Shown piece after piece: positions 17,806 through 25,895 of a stretch of 64,000 nucleotides of DNA; within the stretch, counting starts at the first letter, position 1; each line of letters begins with the position of its first letter. This stretch comes from Verrucomicrobiota bacterium. GTDB lineage: Bacteria; Verrucomicrobiota; Verrucomicrobiia; Limisphaerales; UBA1319. The DNA is taken from contig JAKLFB010000001.1 in the NCBI GenBank assembly GCA_022711435.1, positions 186,001 through 250,000 on the forward strand. The letters run 5' to 3'. Below the pieces are notes generated by a model. That model was not told the DNA's origin, did no database searches, and saw only the letters and a program-made list of their open reading frames with translations. Made by a program: the position numbers and the translations under genes.

Positions 17806-18492
17806 TCAGGCGGCGAGTCCGCGGTCATCCAGGCAGCTGACTTGGACTTGGGGATTGAGGTTGCGGAGCTGGCTCGAGAAGGTTTCGAGCCGGCTGACGT
17901 CCCGGAAATCCACCAGGAATGCCGCCTCGATGCGGTCGGGGGTCTCATCGAACCGTTTCAAGCGGGCCTGGGCGCCGGCTTCGGCCAAGGCGTCGAGGAT
18001 CTGGCGGGGGCTGAGTTTTGCCGGAGACGGGCTGGTGACGGTGAGGAAGAAGTTGGGCTGATCGGGTGCGCGGTGGATCAGGCTGCGCAGCGCGATCAGA
18101 ACAAGGATGATGGTCAGGGCGACGATGGTGACCAGGGCTTGGCCGGCGCCCAGTCCCAGACCGATGCTGATCGCCAGGAACAGAAAGGCCAGCTCTTCCG
18201 GTTCCTTGATCGCGGCGCGGAACCGGACGATGGAGAGCGCGCCAACCAGTCCCAGGGAGAGCGCCAGCGACGACTTGACGATGCTGATGATGAGCGTGGT
18301 GGTGACCGCCAGCAGAAGGAAGTTCCGGGCAAATAGCCGGCGGTTCGAGAGGGATTGGCCAAAATGGATGTAGGCTTGTCCGAGGAGCAATCCAAGGACG
18401 GCCGCCAGGCAGAGGCTCAGGACGAATCCGGGAATCGAGGCGTTGGCGGTGGGGTTCAGGAACAGCTCGCGAATCGAGGCAGGCAGTTGCAT
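17806..18492 (-). CDS. DUF4956 family membrane protein
   Basis: A 228-residue membrane protein with about four to five transmembrane helices in its first 136 residues (22-41, 56-73, 76-90, 100-136). They are followed by a cytoplasmic alpha/beta domain of about 90 residues (FFLTVTSPSPAKLS ... RDVSRLETFSSQLRNLN). The conserved phrase GALSIVRFRAAIKEPEE between helices is the family signature. The function is unknown. Its gene sits between VTC and CotH genes, the usual bacterial neighbourhood, suggesting that the three act together at the membrane. Confidence 0.88.
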   Translation of the reverse strand: MQLPASIRELFLNPTANASIPGFVLSLCLAAVLGLLLGQAYIHFGQSLSNRRLFARNFLLLAVTTTLIISIVKSSLALSLGLVGALSIVRFRAAIKEPEELAFLFLAISIGLGLGAGQALVTIVALTIILVLIALRSLIHRAPDQPNFFLTVTSPSPAKLSPRQILDALAEAGAQARLKRFDETPDRIEAAFLVDFRDVSRLETFSSQLRNLNPQVQVSCLDDRGLAA

Positions 18493-18560
18493 AAGGAGTC
18501 GCAGGTGGTTAGGAGTTCAAGTGGTTGGTTGAGGTTGGCTGAGGATCGGATGGGAAAGGA

Positions 18561-20828
18561 TTACTGGTTGGGCTGGCCGGGCGTGGGGCTCATCTCGAGC
18601 CACAGATCGGCGTTGTCCGGGGATCGGCCCCAGGAGCGATCAGTGGCCTGCGGGCCGAACTCGACCGCGTCCAGGACGGCGTTGAATCGCTCGTCGGTGT
18701 CGGTGAGGTAGACTTGCTCGCCGCCAGCGGACAATTTGAAGCTGGCGTGGAGACCGGGCATATCGGATCCGTCTTCGTCGGCCCAGACGATCAGGCAGCC
18801 GTTGGCGGGGAGGATCGAGCCGGCGGGGAAAGCCCATTTGCGGGGATTGTTGGGATCGTCGCTGAGGTGGCAGCCGGCGAGGTCCAGATCCTGGTCGGTC
18901 AGATTGCGCAGCTCGATCCAGTCGTCGTACTGGCCCTGAGGATCGGCGATGCACGCGGCGTTGTCGGCCATGAGCTCGTTGATGATCACGGGGGATTGGT
19001 CGGCGGTCTGGATGGCGACGCGGTAGCTGTGGGTGTCTTCCTCGGCGCCAGCGGGTGAGAACGCGGCGGCCAGGCTGGCATTGGCGGAGCGGGCCTCGAT
19101 GTAGTATCGGACCTTGGCGCCCGCGGGGTAATGGGTGGTGGCGGCGCCGAACCGCCCATCATTGGCCGCCCCGTCGCCATGCGCGCCATCGTCGAACATC
19201 TGAACGGCGGCAAAACGGCCGCAGGACTTGCCGCGGTGGTAGAGCCAGACCGAGCTGATGCCGTTGGCGCCGTTGGCCTGGATCTGGGCCGTCACGAACG
19301 GAACCTGATCCGCAAAAGGGAGCGGATCGGGATCGTATGCGGCCGCGATCACCGGCGCCAGAGGCCGGAGTTCGGCGTGATTGGTGAGGTAGCGGTAGCG
19401 GTTGGTGACAAAGCTCTTCAGCGAATTCAGGTCCGTCGTGTAGGTGGACATCGATGAGTAGCCTTTTTTCGGATCGGCGGTGATGGCGGCCAGGCTGACG
19501 GCCGAGTATTGGCTGATCAGAGCCGTCATCCGGGTCGGATTGAAATTCTCCTGGAGCACGACGCGCATGTGAGCCAGGTAACGCTGTTTGAGTTCGGGGA
19601 TCGACAGCATGCGGTAGAGAATCGGGCGGGTGGTGGAGGTGGCGCCCTGCAGGGGGGATAGCGAGGAATCGCCGGCGACGAAGGCCTCGTTGCCGTCGTG
19701 TTCGACGGGGTGGATCCGGCCGCTTTCCGGCTCGTAGTAGAACATGTAATCGGCGCCTTTGTTCCAGTAGCTGTCGTCGTCGGCAAAAATGTTCTCGAGC
19801 GCGAGGAACCACAGCCAGCGGTCCACGGCGAAGTAATCTTCGAGCCGGTCGCGGAGCTGGGCGGATGCCGTGTTGTTGAGTACGTAGATGGCCTGGACGA
19901 GGCGGGGCCAGGCGTTGGTGTGATCGTCGGATTTCAGCTCGTAATATTTCTGATAGCTGGCCACGTTGGTGTTGCCGAGGTAGCCGAACGCCGAGGCGCC
20001 AGTCTGGCCTCCGCCGGGTCCGCCGCCTCCACCGGCCATGTTGGGCGCCCGCCAGCGGTCGCCGTCGCTGCTGGGGCAGTACTCCTTCATGAGCCGTCCG
20101 TCCTGCTGTTGGACCATGGAATAGACACCCCAGTTGGCATTGTTGATGTACAACTGGACGAGGCATCCGGCCGGGCAGATGGTGTATTGGCGCATGATGT
20201 TGAAGTAAAGCGACTCGCGCATGATCGTCTCGTCCATGTACGCATTGTTCAGATTGATCGTGTCATAGCCCATCAGGTCGGCGTCCGAAACCCGATAGTC
20301 GATCTCGAGGTTGATCGACTTTTTCGCGGGCGCGCCGCCGCCGCCCATGCCGGTATACGAAGTGTTGCCGCGATAGCGAGCGCCGACATTGGTCTGGATC
20401 GCGCCGTTGTCCATGGTGAGCCGAAGGCAATCGGCGTTGGAACCCGAGGTGCGCCCGTTGGCGAGGAGGGTTTGCCAGTTGGCCTGCGTGAACGTCAGGT
20501 TCATCGTGCGCAACAGGGTGGGATCGAACAATCCGGCGGTTCGGACCGCGCGATAGCAGACCATGGCGCCCTCGGGGATGCCCATGGACCGAACGGGGGG
20601 AGTGTCTCCGCCGGAGAGCAGGGTGCCCAACGCGGGCAGATCGATCCAGGCGCTGAGATCGGTCGAGCCTTGAAACCGCCAGTCGTCGTCCGCATCGCCT
20701 TGGACTTCGAGCGTCATGGCCGAGCCCCACATCCGCGCGATGAGCCGGCCGTCGTCCGCGCGGGCCGCGGCGAACAATTGGATTCCGCCCGGCAGAAGAG
20801 CCAGCAGCAGCAGCGTGTTTCTCTTCAT
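18561..20828 (-). CDS. Exported CotH-family protein with C-terminal lamin-tail domain
   Basis: A 755-residue exported protein. The start MKRNTLLLLALLPGG gives a good signal peptide; upstream in-frame codons run through the intergenic region and were dropped. An 'FQGSTDLSAWIDL' module lies near residue 50. The CotH part follows, with NNANWGVYSMVQQQDGRLMKEY, ASYQKYYELKSDDHTNAW and LALENIFADDDSYWNKGADYMFYY, then HPVEHDGNEAF, the atypical-kinase fold whose members phosphorylate spore-coat and other surface proteins. The last 150 residues (VIINELMADNAACIADPQGQ, DDWIELRNLT) form a lamin-tail domain. A second CotH gene lies 127 bp upstream on the same strand. Confidence 0.88.
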   Translation of the reverse strand: MKRNTLLLLALLPGGIQLFAAARADDGRLIARMWGSAMTLEVQGDADDDWRFQGSTDLSAWIDLPALGTLLSGGDTPPVRSMGIPEGAMVCYRAVRTAGLFDPTLLRTMNLTFTQANWQTLLANGRTSGSNADCLRLTMDNGAIQTNVGARYRGNTSYTGMGGGGAPAKKSINLEIDYRVSDADLMGYDTINLNNAYMDETIMRESLYFNIMRQYTICPAGCLVQLYINNANWGVYSMVQQQDGRLMKEYCPSSDGDRWRAPNMAGGGGGPGGGQTGASAFGYLGNTNVASYQKYYELKSDDHTNAWPRLVQAIYVLNNTASAQLRDRLEDYFAVDRWLWFLALENIFADDDSYWNKGADYMFYYEPESGRIHPVEHDGNEAFVAGDSSLSPLQGATSTTRPILYRMLSIPELKQRYLAHMRVVLQENFNPTRMTALISQYSAVSLAAITADPKKGYSSMSTYTTDLNSLKSFVTNRYRYLTNHAELRPLAPVIAAAYDPDPLPFADQVPFVTAQIQANGANGISSVWLYHRGKSCGRFAAVQMFDDGAHGDGAANDGRFGAATTHYPAGAKVRYYIEARSANASLAAAFSPAGAEEDTHSYRVAIQTADQSPVIINELMADNAACIADPQGQYDDWIELRNLTDQDLDLAGCHLSDDPNNPRKWAFPAGSILPANGCLIVWADEDGSDMPGLHASFKLSAGGEQVYLTDTDERFNAVLDAVEFGPQATDRSWGRSPDNADLWLEMSPTPGQPNQ

Positions 20829-20955
20829 ATGATCAAGGTAAACACAGACCCTAAGAGCCGTTGCAATACGCCTTGCAGGGTGGACGCCAAACGTTGGGTA
20901 TGGACGCATGTGCGTGTGAACCGCCGTTCCGGTGAGGGAGGCGCCCATGGGTGGC

Positions 20956-23394
20956 TCAATTCCCCGCTTTGTGCAACGAAGGAAGGTTGAGGAGATAGGC
21001 ACGCCGCTGTTCGGCGAAGGCTTTCAGGCCGCCGCCGGAACGGCCGCCTCGGAATCCTGATTCAGCGGCTTTTCCGCCCTCGAGACCGCTCTGGAAGGCC
21101 TCGGTCGAATCGAGCTTGCGAATATCGGCCGCCACCGCCTCGGCGATCATCGAGTGCCATTGCGTGGCCAGTGGGCCGATCGTGCTCCAATCGAGCCATT
21201 TCTCGGCAATGTCGCGGACATACCCCAGATAACGCTGGCGCAGCTCCGGAACAGCCAGCAGCCGATATGCGAGCGTTTTGTTGGAATTGGTGGCAATGAC
21301 AAGCGGATCAAGCTCAACCCCGCTCCCCATCGGCCCGCCCGGCCCAAAGCCGGGACCGCCCCCGCCCGGACCACCCCCGCGCGAGCCCGGGCCGAACCCC
21401 GGCGGCGCGAAGTCCGGCTGCGGCATCGCCCGGTTCAATCCATCGCGAAGTTGATCCGAATCGAGCGTGCCATTGTGATCGACATCCCACTCGGCGAACC
21501 GCAGGGCCAAAGCACTTCTGAGTTCGGATCGGGTCAGAGCGCCGTCCTTGTTGGCGTCCGCAGCCGTGAAAATGCCTGTTCCCAGCATTCGGCTCAGCAT
21601 CATGGCGGGATTGAATCTGTCCCGGTTGCTGCCCGGCCGTCCGCCATCCCGCGGACTCCATCCTGTCCCGGCTGGAGCAAGAACCTCGCCGAACCGGGTC
21701 GTGAATTGTTCCTGGCTGAGCGGTTCGGATGGTTGGGCGCCAAGCTTGTCGAACCAGGCATCCGCTAAACGGGTGAACTCATCGAGGCTGAGCACTCGGT
21801 TGGTATCTCGGTCGGCTTGGGCAATGAATGATGGCCCAAGGAACACGCCCGGCCCACCCATGCCGCCGGGCGCGCCGAAACCGCCGAGTCCAGGAGGAGC
21901 GCCCATCCCGCCGGGGCCGCCGGGACCCGCAGGCCCGCCAAATCCGCTCGGGGCTTCCGGGTCGCCAGGATCCCCAAAACCGCCGAAACCATCCGGTCCA
22001 GGAAATCCGCCCATCCCGCCGGGGCCGCCGGGTCGACCCGGCCCTCCGGGACCGCCGGGGCCTCCGGGCCCGCCAGGGCCGCCGCCCATGCTGAATGTCT
22101 CGTTCACGTCGTACGGGATGATGTGAAATCGGCCTTCCGGATCCTGGTAGAGATTGTAGTCGCTGCTGCGAATCCAATAGCCGTCGTTGTTGACGAAGAC
22201 ATTGTCGAGCGCGAGGAATTGGAGCGCGCCATTGATATCGAGCAACGGCTCCAGGGCCGTCGCCAGCCGGCCGGGCGGGGATTGATCCAGAGTCTGGCAC
22301 AGAAGGATCAGGCCCACCCACGATTTGGGATCGTTGCGGGATTTGATCTCGTACATGCGTTGGTAGGGCGCGACTTCATCGCCGAAATACGAGAGGTTGG
22401 CGTTCCCCCCGGGCCCGCCCGGCACGTTCCAGCGCCCGCCTTTGGCGGTGTGGAACCATTCTCGAACGAAATCCTGATTGAACTGCTGGTAATTGACGTA
22501 TACGCCCCAATCCTCGCCGTTGATGACGAGGCGAACGAGGTTGGCCTGGGGGCAGGGCACGTAATGGCGGGCGATGTGGCAGAAAAGCACCGTGTGCAGA
22601 AAGGTCGGGTCCTCATGCGAGTTGAGCAGGTTCAGCGTGCGATAGCCATGCAGGCGCTGGCTCGAGTGAACATAATCCATGGCCAGGTTCAGCGACCGTT
22701 TCTGGCCGGTCCCGACCATCGAATACGACGACATCCCGCGAAAGCGAACGCCCACCTCCGGATACGAACGGCCGTCGACCGTCAGCTTCGCCGGAACATC
22801 CACTCCGGCATCATGGAACTCCTCGAGCTCCTTCTCCCAATCGCTGGCTTCGAACTCGAGAAAAAGCGTCCGAAACACATTCACATCATACAGCGGGGCG
22901 TCGGGAAACGACTTCACATCCGACGGAGCGAGCCGGAGTGCGGCCGGGGCGGACGCCTGGCTCGCGTCCGATCCGCCGAAACCGCGCCGACGCCCACCCG
23001 GGCCGCCCGGGCCGCCGAATCCGCCGGGACCCCCAAAGCGCCGATTGCCGCGTTGTTGGGAGAGAGACTGGCGGGCGGCATTTCGCTCATCGAGGTTGAG
23101 CCATCCGTCGCCATTCTGATCGAACTCCTTGAGCAGGCTTGCTGCCTGCGTTGTCGAGCGTCCGAATCCGCCAGGAGGCCCGCCCGGCCCCGGCCCGCCC
23201 GGACCGCCGAACCCGAACTCCTCGAATCCCGGACCTCCCGGCTCGCGGCCGAAAGGCGCCATGCCGGCTCGCTCGGCACGGGAGCCGCGATGGGCCGGAG
23301 ACGAACTGTCTGGCGACCTGGCCGCAAGGAACAGGGCATAAACACAGGCCGCTGTCACCAAAATCAGCTCGAGGTGAAACACGTGCCGTTTCAT
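20956..23394 (-). CDS. Exported CotH-family protein with EF-hands and Gly/Pro tract
   Basis: An 812-residue protein with a signal-anchor or signal peptide (FHLELILVTAACVYALFLAA). A Gly/Pro-rich stretch leads to an EF-hand (DQNGDGWLNLDE, 92-103). The CotH core follows: FRGMSSYSMVGTGQKRSLNL, NGEDWGVYVNYQQFNQDF, LALDNVFVNNDGYWIRSSDY and HIIPYDVNETF. It is interrupted at about 435-515 by collagen-like GGPGGP repeats, then three more EF-hand loops lie near 526, 611 and 636. Calcium binding outside the cell is likely. It is the first gene of the minus-strand operon, with a regulated promoter just upstream. Confidence 0.87.
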   Translation of the reverse strand: MKRHVFHLELILVTAACVYALFLAARSPDSSSPAHRGSRAERAGMAPFGREPGGPGFEEFGFGGPGGPGPGGPPGGFGRSTTQAASLLKEFDQNGDGWLNLDERNAARQSLSQQRGNRRFGGPGGFGGPGGPGGRRRGFGGSDASQASAPAALRLAPSDVKSFPDAPLYDVNVFRTLFLEFEASDWEKELEEFHDAGVDVPAKLTVDGRSYPEVGVRFRGMSSYSMVGTGQKRSLNLAMDYVHSSQRLHGYRTLNLLNSHEDPTFLHTVLFCHIARHYVPCPQANLVRLVINGEDWGVYVNYQQFNQDFVREWFHTAKGGRWNVPGGPGGNANLSYFGDEVAPYQRMYEIKSRNDPKSWVGLILLCQTLDQSPPGRLATALEPLLDINGALQFLALDNVFVNNDGYWIRSSDYNLYQDPEGRFHIIPYDVNETFSMGGGPGGPGGPGGPGGPGRPGGPGGMGGFPGPDGFGGFGDPGDPEAPSGFGGPAGPGGPGGMGAPPGLGGFGAPGGMGGPGVFLGPSFIAQADRDTNRVLSLDEFTRLADAWFDKLGAQPSEPLSQEQFTTRFGEVLAPAGTGWSPRDGGRPGSNRDRFNPAMMLSRMLGTGIFTAADANKDGALTRSELRSALALRFAEWDVDHNGTLDSDQLRDGLNRAMPQPDFAPPGFGPGSRGGGPGGGGPGFGPGGPMGSGVELDPLVIATNSNKTLAYRLLAVPELRQRYLGYVRDIAEKWLDWSTIGPLATQWHSMIAEAVAADIRKLDSTEAFQSGLEGGKAAESGFRGGRSGGGLKAFAEQRRAYLLNLPSLHKAGN

Positions 23395-23424
23395 AAATCC
23401 GGCGCGAATATACGAAAGACATCA

Positions 23425-23479
23425 TTAAGCTGCGGTTAAGGATCTGTGCATGCAGAGAGGATTCTTAATCGCAACTTAA
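23425..23479. promoter_or_regulatory. Symmetric operator in the CotH/two-component divergent region
   Basis: TTAAG occurs at 23425-23429 and 23436-23440, and the reverse complement CTTAA at 23464-23468 and 23475-23479. Each pair has an 11-bp period and the whole is symmetric about 23452. Eleven-base-pair direct repeats are what OmpR/PhoB-type regulators bind. On the minus strand a TATATT (23407-23412) sits 12 bp from the inner repeat, so the pair covers the -35 position of the CotH promoter, as PhoB sites do. The other pair is placed to serve the regulator gene. Confidence 0.65.
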
Positions 23480-23566
23480 TCCGATTTCTGCCAGGATCCA
23501 CGAGGTGCAACGGAATGGACGCGCGGACGCGCAGGCCCCGCGCTTCGAGCCAACCATCGATTGAAC

Positions 23567-24220
23567 ATGCGCATCCTGGTCGTCGAAGACGAGCCTCATC
23601 TCCTGCGCAGCCTGGCGAAGGCGCTGCGCGAGGAAGACTACGCAGTTGATACCGCGGCGGCGGGCGATGAAGGGCTGTTCAAGGTGGAGAGCTGCGATTA
23701 CGACGCGGTGGTGCTGGACGTGATGCTGCCGGGCATGGACGGTTGGCAGCTCCTCGAACGGCTGCGGCGGAGCAAGCTGACGCCGGTGCTGATGCTGACG
23801 GCGCGGGATGCGATACGGGACCGGGTGCGGGGTTTGGACACGGGGGCGGACGATTACCTGGTGAAGCCGTTCGATTTGAGCGAGCTGCTGGCGCGGGTGC
23901 GGGCGTTGATCCGCCGGGGAGCGGGCAAGCCGTGTCCGCGGATCGAGCTGGGCGAGGTGGCGATCGATCTGCGCTCGCGCACCGTGACGCGGGCTGGGCA
24001 GCCGGTGTCGATGACCGCCCGGGAATACGCGATCCTCGAGTACTTGGCGTATCATCGCGGTGAGGTGGTGACGCGGACCGCTCTGTATGAGCATCTGATG
24101 GACGAGAGCGACGACACCCTCTCGAACCTGGTGGATGTCCACGTGTTCGGCATCCGGAAGAAGCTGGGGGCGGATCTGATCACGACGCGGCGCGGCCAGG
24201 GCTATTGCATTGGACCCTAA
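23567..24220 (+). CDS. OmpR/PhoB-type response regulator
   Basis: A 217-residue response regulator. The receiver domain has the acidic pocket VVEDEP (E7, D8), phospho-acceptor D51 in VVLDVMLPG, a Thr in LMLTAR and the Lys in LVKPFD. The C-terminal winged helix includes SMTAREYAILEYLAYHRGEVVTR and VDVHVFGIRKKLG. The ATG at 23567 is preferred to the TTG at 23561. It is followed 6 bp later by its sensor kinase, and is divergent from the CotH operon, which it probably controls through the 11-bp repeats at 23425-23479. Confidence 0.93.
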   Translation: MRILVVEDEPHLLRSLAKALREEDYAVDTAAAGDEGLFKVESCDYDAVVLDVMLPGMDGWQLLERLRRSKLTPVLMLTARDAIRDRVRGLDTGADDYLVKPFDLSELLARVRALIRRGAGKPCPRIELGEVAIDLRSRTVTRAGQPVSMTAREYAILEYLAYHRGEVVTRTALYEHLMDESDDTLSNLVDVHVFGIRKKLGADLITTRRGQGYCIGP

Positions 24221-24226
24221 CGAGCC

Positions 24227-25807
24227 ATGTTCGCTAAATCCATCCGTTGGCGGATGCAGTTATGGCAGGCATTCCTGCTGGTGTGCATCTTGAGCGGGTT
24301 CGGGGTGACGGCCTTTCAGCTTCAACGAACGAACTGGTTGCGGCAGGTCGACGAGGAGCTGGAGCGACGGGTGGCGGTTCTGAGCGAGGATGTCCGGGGT
24401 CCAGGCCCCTTGCGGCCGCCCCAGGGGCGGAGCCCATTCGGGCCTGAGCCCGGATTCGATCGCAGGCATCCTTTCGAATCGGGGTTCGATGCGGGGCCGC
24501 CTTTGGAGCCCGGGCCGGGCTTCGGGCCGGGGCGGCGTCCGCGGCCCGAGCCCCGGGGGCCATGGATCCCGCCCGACGAATGGCCGGAGCCGAAGGATGT
24601 CCAGCTTTCAGAAAAGGCGCTGAGCCTGTTCGGTTCCGTGGAGCCGGGTGATTATTTTTATTCGATCTGGTCGCGGAGCGGGGTGTTGCTGAAGCGCTCG
24701 ACGAACGCGCCGCCGGAGCTGGCATTGCCGGAGCGATCGGAGGGCGACACGCGGATCCTCGCTCGAATGCGGGAGTGGCATCGGGAGGCGTGGCACTTCA
24801 CGGAAATGGGCGACTGCGTGCTGGCGGGGCGTTCGATCCGCGCTGATTTGGAGGGGATGCGGCGGCTGGCGGGATTGCTGGCGCTGGCGGGCGCGGGCGT
24901 GCTGGCGCTCGGTTTGGGAGGCGGGTGGCTGCTGGCCGGCCGAGCCCTTCGGCCGGTCGACGAAATCAGCGCCGCGGCCAGCCGGATCTCGGTGGGCAAC
25001 CTGTCCGAGCGGATCAACATGGCCGAGACCGACAGCGAGCTGGGACGCCTGGCGGCGGTGCTGAACTCGACGTTCGCCCGGCTCGAGGCGGCCTTTGCGG
25101 CACAGCAGCAATTTGTGGCTGATGCGTCTCACGAGCTGCGCACGCCCGTTGCCGTGATGATAGCCGAGGCGCAGTCGACCCTGGCCCGCCCGCGCGCGGC
25201 GGGCGAGTACAGGGAAACGATCGAGACCTGCCTGGAGACGGCCCAGCAGATGCGGCATCTGACGGAGCAGCTTCTGCAGCTGGCGCGTTTCGACGCCGGG
25301 CAGGAGCTCCTGCAGCGCGAGCCGTTCGATCTGGCCGAAGCCGTCCAGACGGCCGTGGACCGGGTGCGGCCTTTGGCCAGCGAGCGCGGCATCGCCATTC
25401 AATGCGACCTGGAACGGTCGCGAGCTCGAGGCGACACCGAGCGCATCCTGCAAGTGGCGGTCAACCTCCTCAGCAACGCCATCCGGTTCAATCGCGAGGG
25501 CGGTGCCATCCGTGTTCGCTGCTCCGTCGAGAACGGGGCCGCGGTTTTCTCCGTAGCCGACACGGGCATTGGGATTGCGGAGGCCGACCTCGGGCATATT
25601 TTCGAGCGGTTTTACCGTGCCGACGAGGCGCGGGCGGGGGCCGGCGGGGGGACAGGGCTCGGCCTGGCCATATCCCAGGCGATCGTGGCCGCCCACGGGG
25701 GCAGCATCGCTGTCACGAGCCGCGCGGGTGAGGGCACAGAGTTTGTCGTGCGGTTGCCCGCCGGAGCGCCTGCGGCGCCGCAATCCGGAGCGCCGGATCA
25801 GGCATAG
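24227..25807 (+). CDS. Sensor histidine kinase
   Basis: A 526-residue inner-membrane kinase. The first transmembrane helix is near 12-30. A Pro/Gly-rich periplasmic domain of about 180 residues follows (GPGPLRPPQGRSPFGPEPG and similar), then a second helix near 215-240. A HAMP segment (ALRPVDEISAAASRIS) leads to the H box SHELRTP with His about 302. The N box (VNLLSNAIRFNREG), G1 (FSVADTGIGI) and G2 (GTGLGLAISQAI) are intact. It would phosphorylate the regulator encoded 6 bp upstream. The Pro/Gly-rich sensor part resembles the Gly/Pro composition of the CotH protein across the divergent promoter. Confidence 0.92.
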   Translation: MFAKSIRWRMQLWQAFLLVCILSGFGVTAFQLQRTNWLRQVDEELERRVAVLSEDVRGPGPLRPPQGRSPFGPEPGFDRRHPFESGFDAGPPLEPGPGFGPGRRPRPEPRGPWIPPDEWPEPKDVQLSEKALSLFGSVEPGDYFYSIWSRSGVLLKRSTNAPPELALPERSEGDTRILARMREWHREAWHFTEMGDCVLAGRSIRADLEGMRRLAGLLALAGAGVLALGLGGGWLLAGRALRPVDEISAAASRISVGNLSERINMAETDSELGRLAAVLNSTFARLEAAFAAQQQFVADASHELRTPVAVMIAEAQSTLARPRAAGEYRETIETCLETAQQMRHLTEQLLQLARFDAGQELLQREPFDLAEAVQTAVDRVRPLASERGIAIQCDLERSRARGDTERILQVAVNLLSNAIRFNREGGAIRVRCSVENGAAVFSVADTGIGIAEADLGHIFERFYRADEARAGAGGGTGLGLAISQAIVAAHGGSIAVTSRAGEGTEFVVRLPAGAPAAPQSGAPDQA

Positions 25808-25837
25808 CGCTCCGCCGCACGAGCGCCGGATCAGGCC

Positions 25838-25866
25838 CTGCCTGCGCCGCCGCGGCGGGCAGGCAG
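25838..25866. terminator. Strong hairpin between convergent genes
   Basis: CTGCCTGC (25838-25845) pairs with GCAGGCAG (25859-25866), and an inner CCGCC (25847-25851) can pair with GGCGG (25854-25858). It lies between the stops of the histidine kinase gene and the opposing oxidoreductase gene. It lacks a clear U-tract, but the position fits a bidirectional terminator. Confidence 0.5.
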
Positions 25867-25895
25867 CCCGGCAACCCCGGTGGCGGACGCTTGGT

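Noticed and set aside
20826-20853. A third end of the GGGTCTG element near the CotH start
   Set aside because: Only about a dozen bases match (CACAGACCCTAA); without a second end or internal block this may be chance.
21850-22090. Possible CRISPR-like or tandem nucleotide repeat
   Set aside because: It is an in-frame GGPGGP coding tract within the CotH gene with no regular repeat/spacer structure.
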